A program made the position numbers and the translations under genes. 14,104 nt of DNA from Bacteroidia bacterium (GTDB lineage Bacteria; Bacteroidota; Bacteroidia; B-17B0; Aurantibacillaceae): contig JACMLS010000808.1 of NCBI GenBank assembly GCA_014379485.1, positions 1 to 14,104 of the forward strand, in the 5' to 3' direction. Below, piece after piece: positions 1-7,986 of the stretch. How positions within the stretch are numbered: the stretch's first letter is position 1; every line of letters starts with the position of its first letter. Under the pieces are notes generated by a model, which was not told the DNA's origin, searched no databases, and saw only the letters and a list, made by a program, of their open reading frames with translations.

Positions 1-1434
1 CCACTCATCCAGAACAAGAATAGGTTTTTTCTCGAGCAGGCATTGAATAAGCGCCAGTCTTTTCTTTTGCCCGGTAGAAAGTTCAATGGTCGAAAATCCG
101 TTTTCAGTCATTTCAACCTTTGTACTCATGCCAAAAAGATCAAGATAGTAACGTGCCTTTTCCCTGTCAAAATCCATGTGGCCGTAAAACTTATCAAAGA
201 GAAAAAAATCACTGAAAACCGGCGAAAAGAGCAGATCACTTTGATCATTCAGCTGTTCACCGTTTACAAGGATTGCCCCTGATTGCATTTTGTAAATTCC
301 AAGAAGACACATGATCACTGTTGTTTTTCCGCTTCCGTTGGCTCCGCTTATAAAAACAACCTCACCCTTTTCTACTGAAAAAGAAACCGGGCCAATTTCA
401 AAAACAGTATCATCCTTTTGATGGGTGAATCTCAGATCAACCACTTCAAGCTTATTAAAATCTGTATGTTGTGTTTCTTTGTCCGAACCGGTCTCTTCAC
501 TATCCGCTAAAGTAGCCTTCAGATCTATTAATCTCTTGGCCGAAATGTTTGCCTCGCTGATGATAGGAATGAGGAGGATAACATATTGAATGGGACCATA
601 AATGAAAAGTAAAACAAATACAAAAGAAACAAGAGATTCTTTACTTACATTAATTGCAAAACCGCCCAGCAACAATATAAGGCCAATAGTAAGATAAAAA
701 AACACTTCGCTTATGTACTGGGCATTAATAAAACCTGAGAACGCGGAAATTGAATTTTTTTTAAAGTCAGCCAGGTTTCCTGAAACATAATTATCATTAA
801 TGTCTTTTCCTTTTTTCCGGTCGGTTTTAATTTCCTTAAACCCGGTAACTATCTGAAACAATAAACGGGTAAAACCATCATTTAGCTCACGAACCCTTTT
901 AAGCGCCCCTGTGATCTTTTTCATTCTCACCAAATAAAACACAACACCAATACCTATAACAAAGACTGTAAGTAAAAACAATTTCCAGGAAAGAATGGCA
1001 ATATAGGTAAGGCATCCTAATATCATAATTACAGAACCTACCAGGTTAGCCATTATATTTCCGGCTTCTGTAATTTGTATTACGTCGCGTGTAAGTATAT
1101 TAAAAATCTGATCTTTTTTCTGATACACAATATGAAAGCGCGATTTAAGAATGTATCCGATAAGTTCAGATTTTAAAGCGTGTAACTTACCTTGGGTAAA
1201 TTCAATAAGGCACAATGCCAGAAATCTTCTTGAAAACACATAGCACCACAATGTTAAAGCGAGCAAAAATATCTGCCACCTTATGTCCGGTTTTTCGCCT
1301 GCCATTAAACTGTTTATTCTTCCGTTAATAAAAATAAACAACAGGGCATTGATCAAACCGGTAATAAACCCCATGAAAGAGAAAAAGAACAATCTTTTAC
1401 CCTGGTTTCTGAATAAAATATTATACAAATGCAT
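1..1434 (-). CDS. Cyclic-peptide-type ABC exporter, fused TMD-NBD (PvdE/SyrD-like), 3' end cut by window edge
   Basis: 478 residues are readable from ATG 1434 to position 1 with no stop. No other in-frame ATG lies between this one and the upstream TAA (1456-1458). The first ~300 residues are a membrane domain with hydrophobic segments at about 15-37, 53-75, 131-168, 241-263 and 267-292. The ATPase domain follows: Walker A GANGSGKTT (364-372), a Q-loop region reading FSPVFSDFFLFD (no Gln, as I recall for this family), signature ELSTGQKKRLAL (451-462) and Walker B ILVLDEW (472-478) with the catalytic Glu at 477. STGQ plus the DEW ending is characteristic of exporters such as PvdE, which moves a peptide precursor from cytoplasm to periplasm. 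Family members are about 540 residues, so only the D-loop and H-loop end should be missing. It lies 69 nt downstream of the beta-propeller gene, probably in one operon. The substrate cannot be read from this gene. Family assignment is strong; peptide as substrate is inferred from the family. Confidence 0.9.
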   Translation of the reverse strand, partial: MHLYNILFRNQGKRLFFFSFMGFITGLINALLFIFINGRINSLMAGEKPDIRWQIFLLALTLWCYVFSRRFLALCLIEFTQGKLHALKSELIGYILKSRFHIVYQKKDQIFNILTRDVIQITEAGNIMANLVGSVIMILGCLTYIAILSWKLFLLTVFVIGIGVVFYLVRMKKITGALKRVRELNDGFTRLLFQIVTGFKEIKTDRKKGKDINDNYVSGNLADFKKNSISAFSGFINAQYISEVFFYLTIGLILLLGGFAINVSKESLVSFVFVLLFIYGPIQYVILLIPIISEANISAKRLIDLKATLADSEETGSDKETQHTDFNKLEVVDLRFTHQKDDTVFEIGPVSFSVEKGEVVFISGANGSGKTTVIMCLLGIYKMQSGAILVNGEQLNDQSDLLFSPVFSDFFLFDKFYGHMDFDREKARYYLDLFGMSTKVEMTENGFSTIELSTGQKKRLALIQCLLEKKPILVLDEW

Positions 1435-1451
1435 AAATACCGATAAGCATA

Positions 1452-1562
1452 TTAATTAATTTCTGATCCATCAATGATTCTATTTGCAACAGCCTGATAA
1501 TAGTTACCACAACGAAAACATTGAGATTGTATGTTTGTCATCAGCCTTAGTGTTTTTACCAT
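1452..1562 (-). CDS. Possible 36-aa peptide ORF between beta-propeller and exporter genes
   Basis: An ATG at 1562 directly follows an in-frame TAA and opens 36 codons ending in TAA at 1452-1454. It overlaps the last 59 nt of the beta-propeller gene in another frame and stops 17 nt before the exporter ATG. The N-terminal part reads MVKTLRLMTN, the middle has a CFRCG motif (residues 15-19) followed by Asn-Tyr-Tyr, and the end reads IIDGSEIN. A second in-frame Met is residue 8. I recognise no family. Its position directly before a cyclic-peptide-type exporter makes it worth noting as a candidate export substrate. However, another frame is also open across part of this stretch, and 36 codons can stay open by chance, so it may well be non-coding. 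No Gly-Gly leader cleavage site is visible. Confidence 0.2.
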   Translation of the reverse strand: MVKTLRLMTNIQSQCFRCGNYYQAVANRIIDGSEIN

Positions 1563-2601
1563 TTACAAAAGTGTCAAAATTTACGATGAGCAATTTTTCT
1601 TTATAAATTATAGGCTCACAGGGTTGGTCGAGCAAACCGCCGGCTCCATCATCATCCTGGTTTTCCCAAACAATTCTTAACTCTTGTTTATCAAGATCAA
1701 GCGCGTGCACGCTGTTGTTCTTAAAATTTGTAAGATAAATTGTATTTGTTTTTTTACAGTAGAACATTCCGTCGCAACAACCAAGTTTAGCAGAATCAAT
1801 GATTATTTCTGTTGATTTGAGCAGTCCTTTTTTAGTTAAACCAAACTTGTAAATATTTCCGTTTCCAAAACTGCCGGCGTACAGGTTGCCTTTTTTATCA
1901 AACGTCATTCCGTCAAATCCACCGTCTGTACGCACCTGGCTGCCTGATTCATCTGCAAAATAAAATATGTGAGCATCCATCTCTCCTGATTTTATATGAA
2001 CAGTTCCTTTTTTAAATTCTTCCAGGTCAAATGAGAAAATTGCACTCTGTTTCTTTTTATCTTTTAAACTATATTCAGTATCGCTCACATAAATTCTGCT
2101 ACCTTTTACCCTTACTGCATTTGCCAGCTTAAAACCGTCTGCCACCACCTCTGCTTTAACCGGTTTTCCATTTACTACAACAATACGCAGTAACCTTGAT
2201 TTATAATTTTTATCAAAAAAGAACTGGTTGTCTGCAATATACAAATTACCGTCAGATGCAAATTCCATTCCCATGGGGTGTACCCGCAAAGTTTCAGGGT
2301 GTCTTGGCAAACTATCAAACCAGGTAATGGCTTTGTTTAAAGAATCAAACTTACAGATCTTACTTCCATATCGTTCATATTTAAAAAAATTGGGAACAGA
2401 CAAAAACAAATTTCCATTTTTATCCAGGGCCATTCCATCAGGGGTAGAAACAGATTCGCCAAGATCACAAAACAAGGAAGGTTGTTTCATTTCACTTATT
2501 TCCGAAATCCTGAATTTTCCCTTTACCTGGGCCACAGATTGAGAAATTAAGAGCAAGGTTAAAACACCCAGTGTTAACCGCCTTTTTTTTGCATACATCA
2601 T
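1504..2601 (-). CDS. Secreted SMP-30/gluconolactonase-like (NHL-type) beta-propeller protein
   Basis: 365 residues. The start has two adjacent ATGs (2601 and 2598). Residues 1-25 form a typical signal peptide: Lys/Arg-rich n-region, hydrophobic TLGVLTLLLIS core, cleavage near SVAQ. The rest is a run of propeller blades with the pattern DGxxxDxxGNLY: about 54-69, 108-124, 161-177, 230-253, 277-301 and 324-345. E49 in LGES, N161 in the NAVRV/YVSDTEY blade and D230 in DGMTFDKKGNLY fall where SMP-30 family metal ligands are expected, so a metal-dependent lactonase or hydrolase activity is possible. A purely binding propeller cannot be excluded. Cys residues include the pair C275-C276. It sits 23 nt after the S41 peptidase gene and 69 nt before the exporter, so co-transcription is likely and action in the periplasm or outside the cell is inferred. 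Fold confident, substrate unknown. Confidence 0.8.
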   Translation of the reverse strand: MMYAKKRRLTLGVLTLLLISQSVAQVKGKFRISEISEMKQPSLFCDLGESVSTPDGMALDKNGNLFLSVPNFFKYERYGSKICKFDSLNKAITWFDSLPRHPETLRVHPMGMEFASDGNLYIADNQFFFDKNYKSRLLRIVVVNGKPVKAEVVADGFKLANAVRVKGSRIYVSDTEYSLKDKKKQSAIFSFDLEEFKKGTVHIKSGEMDAHIFYFADESGSQVRTDGGFDGMTFDKKGNLYAGSFGNGNIYKFGLTKKGLLKSTEIIIDSAKLGCCDGMFYCKKTNTIYLTNFKNNSVHALDLDKQELRIVWENQDDDGAGGLLDQPCEPIIYKEKLLIVNFDTFVNGKNTKADDKHTISMFSLW

Positions 2602-2624
2602 ACCACCCGTTTTAATTCAGCTCT

Positions 2625-4088
2625 TCAGTTATTATTATTTTCAAGTATCCATTTCTGCGCTTCATTCAAAGCACTCTTATAATCATCATTAGGATAATCA
2701 GGACTGATCTTTCCTCCAAAAGAAACGTTATTTCTGTCTGCATCTACACCACATGCCAGGTTTAAAAAAGCGCCATCACTTAACCTTATGTTATCTACTC
2801 TGGTAGTAACACCAAATGTTTTCATTCCAAAACTCGAAGCATTTTTAATTCCCCTGAATGCAATTGCAACAACTTCGCCCGCACTGCCGGTTTCAGAACC
2901 ATAAATAACTGCAATAGGAAGGTCTTTGTTTTTAATATAAAAAGGATCTTTCTTTTTTACCATCACCCTGTTATCCCATCCTGCTATTCCATCACGATAG
3001 ATTCTTGCCGTTCTGGTTCCGTTTGCCGAAACAGAATATCCAAAAATACCGTTTCCCAATAAAGGGCCTATACCAGCTATCATTGCCCAGCTGTTACCAC
3101 CAATATTATTACTCAGATCAATTATCCAGCCTTTAGGAGAACCTCCATCCAGCTCCGCGACAAGCCGTTGTAAACTATCTGCATATTTATTAACCAAAAG
3201 AGAATCAAGAGAAATGAATGTGGAAATTTTTATATAAGCAATTCTACCATCCAGCATTTTACCCTCTGCAAAAGCAGACAACCCATCCTTAAGTGTATTG
3301 TCTCCTTTTGCAAGCTCCTTCATTTCTTTTGATGTTTTAAAAAAAGAATGTCCGTCGTTTAACTTCCAAGTAACATAACCTTTAAGAACCGCATGGCAAT
3401 AACTCATTTTTGAATTGCCTGCACAAAGTTTTTTCGCATCGGCTTTTAACCTGTTCAGGTAAACAGAATCTCTGTTCAATGATTTTTCCCTCACAATATT
3501 AAAATACTCATTTATATACCTGTTAATTGAAGGAGAGATCTTTTTTGTGCTGAAAGGAATTTCCACCAGCTCAATATTATCATACCAGGCCTCTCCTGAA
3601 TCATATATGAGTCCTGAAATTTTTACTTTTTCTGCTGTACTGTCTGCGCAAAACTCAATAAAATATTTTTTCCAGCTCCTGGTTTTATTTATGTTAAGAT
3701 CAGCCATGTTCTGATGGCAGATCATGTTTCCTGTTTTGTCGTATAGTTTTACAGACAGCCCCGTATATTTCTCCTTGAGGTTTCTTGTTTTTATAAAGCA
3801 CGAGATCCTGAATTTTTTAAGTTCAGAACATTTAAACGGCATCTCCTGGCAAAACCGTCCAATTCCCCCGGGCTTATTTCTTGAAATGTAAATGGAGTAT
3901 TTTCCTTTGTAAACATTTACCGAATCTGCCAGGCATTTATCAAGATGATCTTCTGTATGCCAATTCTGAAAACCGCAGGCAGAACCCCTTTCTGGTTTTT
4001 CGAAATCGAAATTAGGAATTTGATTTTGGCCAAGACTAGTAATACAGAGAAAAACACAAAATAAACCACCGTAAAAAGAAAATTTCAT
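2625..4088 (-). CDS. Secreted S41-family serine peptidase with N-terminal carbohydrate-binding-like domain
   Basis: 487 residues from ATG 4088. I prefer this start to the in-frame ATG at 4178 because it begins a clean signal peptide (MKFSFYGGLFCVFLCITSLG) and the promoter at 4107-4138 would leave the upstream ATG untranscribed. After cleavage, residues ~24-177 (NFDFEKPERG to EAWYDNIELVEI) have the pattern of a CBM4/9 or galactose-binding-like beta-sandwich, often found before S41 domains in Bacteroidetes. The peptidase domain covers about 190-480: NDGHSFF (244-250), WIIDLSNNIGGN (321-332), nucleophile Ser402 in TGSAGE and probable general base Lys423 in FGMKTFG. The 21-residue spacing fits S41 proteins of the FGEKTAG type. 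No PDZ domain is visible. DLS replaces the more usual DLR at residue 323. It is the first gene of the putative operon with the propeller and peptide-type exporter, which suggests periplasmic peptide processing; that role is inference. Confidence 0.88.
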   Translation of the reverse strand: MKFSFYGGLFCVFLCITSLGQNQIPNFDFEKPERGSACGFQNWHTEDHLDKCLADSVNVYKGKYSIYISRNKPGGIGRFCQEMPFKCSELKKFRISCFIKTRNLKEKYTGLSVKLYDKTGNMICHQNMADLNINKTRSWKKYFIEFCADSTAEKVKISGLIYDSGEAWYDNIELVEIPFSTKKISPSINRYINEYFNIVREKSLNRDSVYLNRLKADAKKLCAGNSKMSYCHAVLKGYVTWKLNDGHSFFKTSKEMKELAKGDNTLKDGLSAFAEGKMLDGRIAYIKISTFISLDSLLVNKYADSLQRLVAELDGGSPKGWIIDLSNNIGGNSWAMIAGIGPLLGNGIFGYSVSANGTRTARIYRDGIAGWDNRVMVKKKDPFYIKNKDLPIAVIYGSETGSAGEVVAIAFRGIKNASSFGMKTFGVTTRVDNIRLSDGAFLNLACGVDADRNNVSFGGKISPDYPNDDYKSALNEAQKWILENNNN

Positions 4089-4106
4089 ACTCAAAATTCT
4101 AATTAA

Positions 4107-4138
4107 CAAATATAAAAGAATAGCATCCCTAATCCAAA
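4107..4138 (-). promoter_or_regulatory. Bacteroidetes-type promoter of the S41/propeller/exporter operon
   Basis: On the minus strand TTTG (4138-4135) is followed after 20 nt by TATATTTG (4114-4107), a full match to the Bacteroidetes -33/-7 consensus TTG-N17-23-TAnnTTTG. Transcription would begin near 4100, leaving a short leader to the ATG at 4088. This also decides the start codon of the S41 gene. Confidence 0.65.
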
Positions 4139-4148
4139 TAAAAATCAA

Positions 4149-4168
4149 ACATGTCCCTTGCACATGTC
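4149..4168 (-). promoter_or_regulatory. Duplicated GACATGT site upstream of the operon promoter, candidate operator
   Basis: GACATGT occurs twice on the minus strand (4168-4162 and 4155-4149), period 13 nt. Because ACATGT is itself a palindrome, the pair reads as both direct and inverted repeat. It lies 11 nt upstream of the -33 element, a position typical of an activator site. No cognate regulator is in the window; function is inferred from position only. Confidence 0.3.
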
Positions 4169-4384
4169 TTTTGTTCATCCCCAGATTTCGTTAAACAAAA
4201 ATAGTTTGACCCAGGTATAAAAAATATTGTTCAGTCTCTCATTCAATTTTGTTCAAACTGAAAAGAACCCATCTCAAAAAAAGAAGAATTTATTTTCATT
4301 TTAATAAAATTAAAACCTGAAAAAGGATTTGAATTCCGGGGAAGTTTTTACAAAAAAAAATCTGTAAAACCCCTAAAAAACCAA
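4169..4384. other. A/T-rich intergenic stretch without a convincing gene
   Basis: This is the rest of the gap between the S41 operon and the tRNA. It is rich in A and T runs. A TATTTTTG (-7-like) on the minus strand at 4203-4196 has no matching TTG upstream at the right distance. The T-rich minus strand at 4384-4372 belongs to the tRNA terminator. An 18-codon ORF at 4243-4299 (minus) shows nothing recognisable. Confidence 0.5.
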
Positions 4385-4412
4385 AAACCCGGCTGTTTTA
4401 CCAACCGGGTTT
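4372..4412 (-). terminator. Rho-independent terminator of the tRNA-Gln gene
   Basis: 4405-4412 and 4385-4392 form a perfect 8-bp inverted repeat (AAACCCGG/CCGGGTTT) with a 12-nt loop. On the minus strand the stem is followed by TTTTGGTTTTTT. The stem starts 3 nt after the tRNA 3' end. Confidence 0.8.
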
Positions 4413-4415
4413 CTG

Positions 4416-4488
4416 TTGTCCGACCAGGGCTCGAACCTGGACTCTTTTGAATCAAAATCAAACGTGTTGCCAGTTACACCATCGGACA
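4416..4488 (-). tRNA. tRNA-Gln (anticodon TTG)
   Basis: 73 nt that fold as a complete cloverleaf: acceptor TGTCCGA/TCGGACA with discriminator A at 4416, D stem GTGT/ACAC, anticodon stem TTTGA/TCAAA with loop TTTTGAT, T stem CCAGG/CCTGG with loop TTCGAGC. The anticodon TTG (4455-4453) reads CAA/CAG. The U1-A72 first pair is usual for tRNA-Gln. The 3' CCA is not encoded (the DNA continues CAG), so it must be added by the CCA-adding enzyme. Confidence 0.97.
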
Positions 4489-4492
4489 ATTG

Positions 4493-4517
4493 GCTCCCCT
4501 TTTATGATTTGGGGAGC
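4493..4517 (-). promoter_or_regulatory. Hairpin in the tRNA-Gln 5' leader
   Basis: GCTCCCC (4493-4499) and GGGGAGC (4511-4517) form a perfect 7-bp stem with an 11-nt A/T loop. It ends 4 nt before the mature tRNA and begins about where transcription should start. It may help RNase P processing or protect the precursor; function is inferred. Confidence 0.4.
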
Positions 4518-4518
4518 G

Positions 4519-4548
4519 CAAAATTACTAAAAAATTATAATTAACAAA
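4519..4548 (-). promoter_or_regulatory. Promoter of tRNA-Gln
   Basis: Minus strand TTTG (4548-4545), 18-nt spacer, then TAATTTTG (4526-4519) matches the Bacteroidetes TTG-N17-23-TAnnTTTG form. The predicted start near 4512 gives a leader of about 24 nt before the tRNA. Confidence 0.65.
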
Positions 4549-4636
4549 AAATGAAAGCTGTGAAAGGCAATATTTTAAGGTATTATTCGGTTTTCATCCC
4601 CAAAGACTCTGTTATTTAACGACATTTGCCCGCAAT

Positions 4637-7600
4637 ATGCCTAAAAACTACAAAATTCTTAACAATGTTACCGGATGGCTGGTTTTCATTATCGCCTCGG
4701 CAACTTACCTGCTTACAATAGAACCCACTGCCAGTTTTTGGGATTGCGGAGAGTACATTGCCTGCGCAAATAAACTCGAAGTGGGTCATCCGCCCGGTGC
4801 CCCGTTTTTTCTGCTTATGGGCCGGCTTTTTATTTTATTAGGCGGTAACAATCCGGCAACTGCGGCCAAATGGGTAAACATAATGTCTGCCCTTTGCAGT
4901 TCTTTTACCATTTTGTTTTTATATTTTTCCATCACAAAACTCGGGGTAAAAATTGTAAAACGCAGCCAACAGCAATTTACAACCGGAAGGCAACTGGCTG
5001 TTATTTTTTCGGGTGTAGTTGGTGGCCTTGCTTATACATTTTCAGATTCTTTTTGGTTTTCTGCTGTTGAGGGCGAGGTGTATGCAATGTCTTCTCTTTT
5101 TACTGCAATCGCATTTTGGGCAATTTTAAAATGGGATGAAGAAGCAGACAATCCTTCTTCGGTAAGGTGGCTGATTTTTATTGCTTACCTCATTGGTTTA
5201 TCTATCGGTGTACATTTACTCAACCTGCTCGTTATTCCGGCCGTGTGTTTTATTTTTTATTTCAGAAAATACAAATTCAAATTCTGGAGTTTTTTGCTTA
5301 CAGGTGTAATCTCTATTGTTCTTTTGGGAGGAATACAAGGACTTCTCATTCCTAAAATTGTAAAGTTTTCTGCTGACACAGAATTGCTATTTACCAATAA
5401 ATTCCTGCTTCCATTCAACACAGGCACCTGCATTTATTTTGGTTTGTTGCTGCTTACACTTTGCTTCGGAATTTTTTATGCTGTAAAAAAACACAAAGCG
5501 CTTTTTATTGCCTTTGTGTCTTCGTTAGGTCTTTTAGCGCTTCTTATTTTTCTTTCCGGAATTTTTCATAACAGCCCCGGTTCTTTTTTCGGAAGAATTA
5601 TTGTTGTGGGAGGAATTGTTGCAGGATTGGTGCTTCTTAAAAAAAGACCAAAAATTCTGCATCACATTCTTGTTGCATTTACGCTTTTGTTAATGGGCTA
5701 CTCAACTTATTTCGTGCTCATCATTCGCTCACAAGCCAATACACCAATGGATGAAAATAATCCTGACAACGCTATTTCTATGCTTTCTTATCTGAATCGT
5801 GAACAGTATGGCGACTGGCCCATTGCTTATGGCCCTTATTACAACGCAAAATTAGATGCTGCAAAACCTTATCTCGACGGAAATCCCATTTACACTAAAA
5901 ACGAAAATGCAGGCAGGTATGAAATAAAAGATTCTGCAAAAGCCTCCATTCCAAATTTCGATTCAGAGTACTGCACCGTTTTTCCGCGTATGTGGAGCCG
6001 GCAGGATATGCATGAAAGATTTTATCGCAAATTTCATGATACGGCAAATGGAGAAATTCCCACCTTTAAAGAAAACCTTTCTTACTTTTTTAAATACCAG
6101 CTCAACCATATGTACTGGCGTTATTTTGGCTGGAATTTTGTTGGTCGGCAAAACGACGTGCAGGGAATGACCAGCATGGCTTTTGATGGCAATGTAATTT
6201 CCGGTTACGATGCGCTTGATAATAAATTATTAGGCATTAAAGAAAACATGATACCCGTTAGCAATAAAAACAACAAGGGCACAAATAAATTTTATTTTCT
6301 TCCGCTTATTTTAGGATTGATAGGCCTCGTTTTTCATATCATCCGCAATCCCAAAGATTTTTTTGTATGCCTCTTACTTTTTTTCTTTACAGGAATTGCC
6401 ATTGTCATTTACCTCAATCAATATCCCTTTCAACCGCGCGAGCGAGATTATGCTTACGCCGGTTCCTTTTATCCTTTTGCTTTTTGGATTGGCCTTAGCG
6501 TGCTTGCCATTTCTGAATTGTTTGCGCTCATAAAAAAAATTCCTTCAGCAATTCCAGCCGCAATTGCGTTTTTACTTTGCATTCCCGTTACCATTTTAAT
6601 GGGGGCACAAGGTTGGGATGATCATGACAGAAGTAAACGCAGCATGGCCCGCGATTTTGCAATGAATTATTTACAGAGTTGCGAAAAAAATGCTATCTTA
6701 TTTACAAATGGAGACAACGATACTTTTCCGCTCTGGTATTTGCAGGAAACAGAAGGAATCAGAACAGATGTGCGTGTAATCAACCTCAGCCTTTTTCAAA
6801 TGGACTGGAATATAGATCAGCAACGCCGCGCTGCGTACGATTCGCCACCAGTTCCGTTTACATTAAGCCCTGATAAATACGCGGGGCCAAAAAGAGACCA
6901 GGTTTTGTTTCGCGATGATCATGTAGGCCAAAGAACCCTTAAAGAAGTAATGGCTTTTGTGGCAAGCGAAGATCTTAAAAACAAAATTCCGTATGGCGGT
7001 CGTTATTACGATTACATTCCAACCCAACAACTCCGTATTCCGGTTGATTCTGCAGCTGTATTAAAAATGCCGGGTTTAATTCTTCCCGGAATGGAAAACC
7101 GCATTACCAATATAGACTGGACCATTACAAAAGAGTATTTGCTTAAAAACGATTTAATGGTAATGGATCTGCTGGCCGCTTTTGATTGGAAAAGACCTGT
7201 CTATTTTGTGCAGGGTTCAGGACCCGACAACTATCTTGAGCTGCAGGAATATTTGCAGATGGAAGGCCTTGCTTACAGACTCGTTCCAATAAAATCAAAA
7301 CCAGAAGAAATGACGAATGGTGCAAGAGTAAGGGTGGCAACAGAAATCATGTATAAAAATATTTTCGAAAAACCATTTTGTTTTGGTGGCCTCAATAAGC
7401 CCGGAGTGTATTTAGATGAAACCAGTATGCGCATGGCTCAGAGTATGCGCATGCAAATGGTAACACTCGCCTCTGTTTTAATTGAAGAAGGAAAAACAGA
7501 CAAAGCAAAAAAAGTGTTAGATAAAATGCTGTTTGAAATTCCCGAATCAAATGTTCCTTTGGAGGTTTCTACTTACTACCATGTTCAATGCCGTTATCAG

Positions 7601-7825
7601 TTAACTCAGCAAAATGAAGCAAACGAACTCGCAAATAAACTCTTTGCAAATTGCGAATCTGACCTTACTGCTTATTTAACCCTTGGTGGCAATGATCAGC
7701 TTTCATACGAGCGCGAAATGCAGCAATGCCTTGGCGTAATGGATGGGCTTGCAAAAATGGCAGCCGCTTATGGCCAGAAAACAATGGCAGAAGATTTTGA
7801 GCGTCGTATCTCAGCATTTAAATGA
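4637..7825 (+). CDS. GT117/DUF2723 GT-C-type membrane glycosyltransferase, paralog 1
   Basis: 1,062 residues, usual length for this family in Bacteroidetes. The N-terminal half is polytopic: first membrane helix ~12-28, then a loop with EPTASFWDCGEY (29-40) and GHPPGAP (50-56). D36/E39 are placed like the catalytic acidic residue in the first periplasmic loop of GT-C enzymes. Further helices lie at about 80-100, 120-135, 150-163, 178-207, 218-238, 265-308, 320-363, 552-570 and 574-592, with RERDYAYAGSF at 601-611. The last ~400 residues are mostly soluble, with NGDNDTFPLWY (691-701) and TPR-like helices around 940-1000 (EEGKTDKAKKVLDKM). DUF2723 includes human TMEM260, a protein O-mannosyltransferase, so transfer of sugar from a polyprenyl-phosphate donor to a periplasmic acceptor is likely but unproven here. 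The start aligns with paralog 2. A -7-like GACATTTG at 4621-4628 sits too close to the ATG to be a confident promoter. Confidence 0.9.
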   Translation: MPKNYKILNNVTGWLVFIIASATYLLTIEPTASFWDCGEYIACANKLEVGHPPGAPFFLLMGRLFILLGGNNPATAAKWVNIMSALCSSFTILFLYFSITKLGVKIVKRSQQQFTTGRQLAVIFSGVVGGLAYTFSDSFWFSAVEGEVYAMSSLFTAIAFWAILKWDEEADNPSSVRWLIFIAYLIGLSIGVHLLNLLVIPAVCFIFYFRKYKFKFWSFLLTGVISIVLLGGIQGLLIPKIVKFSADTELLFTNKFLLPFNTGTCIYFGLLLLTLCFGIFYAVKKHKALFIAFVSSLGLLALLIFLSGIFHNSPGSFFGRIIVVGGIVAGLVLLKKRPKILHHILVAFTLLLMGYSTYFVLIIRSQANTPMDENNPDNAISMLSYLNREQYGDWPIAYGPYYNAKLDAAKPYLDGNPIYTKNENAGRYEIKDSAKASIPNFDSEYCTVFPRMWSRQDMHERFYRKFHDTANGEIPTFKENLSYFFKYQLNHMYWRYFGWNFVGRQNDVQGMTSMAFDGNVISGYDALDNKLLGIKENMIPVSNKNNKGTNKFYFLPLILGLIGLVFHIIRNPKDFFVCLLLFFFTGIAIVIYLNQYPFQPRERDYAYAGSFYPFAFWIGLSVLAISELFALIKKIPSAIPAAIAFLLCIPVTILMGAQGWDDHDRSKRSMARDFAMNYLQSCEKNAILFTNGDNDTFPLWYLQETEGIRTDVRVINLSLFQMDWNIDQQRRAAYDSPPVPFTLSPDKYAGPKRDQVLFRDDHVGQRTLKEVMAFVASEDLKNKIPYGGRYYDYIPTQQLRIPVDSAAVLKMPGLILPGMENRITNIDWTITKEYLLKNDLMVMDLLAAFDWKRPVYFVQGSGPDNYLELQEYLQMEGLAYRLVPIKSKPEEMTNGARVRVATEIMYKNIFEKPFCFGGLNKPGVYLDETSMRMAQSMRMQMVTLASVLIEEGKTDKAKKVLDKMLFEIPESNVPLEVSTYYHVQCRYQLTQQNEANELANKLFANCESDLTAYLTLGGNDQLSYEREMQQCLGVMDGLAKMAAAYGQKTMAEDFERRISAFK

Positions 7826-7986
7826 GCTCATCAAAATTTAAGCAATAGTTTCTGCTCTTTATGTAATGAAAAAAACGACCGGAAGCTGCCAGAACAGCCC
7901 CCTCACTTTCTTGGCTTTCAGTGTATGGCAATTGGATTTTAAAATGTAAATTCGCCCCTTAATATTAATCGCTTTTTCCTTCAATT
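7826..7986 (+). other. Intergenic gap between the two DUF2723 genes
   Basis: 161 nt with no ORF and no clear terminator hairpin. TAAATTCG at 7947-7954 is one base off the TAnnTTTG -7 box, but no TTG lies 17-23 nt upstream, so an internal promoter is only weakly supported. Read-through from paralog 1 is possible. Confidence 0.4.

Noticed and set aside
2228..2542. Plus-strand 104-codon frame inside the propeller gene
   Set aside because: Antisense shadow of a well supported coding sequence.
4089..4178. N-terminal extension of the S41 peptidase from ATG 4178
   Set aside because: It would place 30 residues before an evident signal peptide and lies upstream of the best promoter.
4243..4299. 18-codon ORF on the minus strand between S41 operon and tRNA
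   Set aside because: Too short, no recognisable motif, no promoter at a sensible distance.
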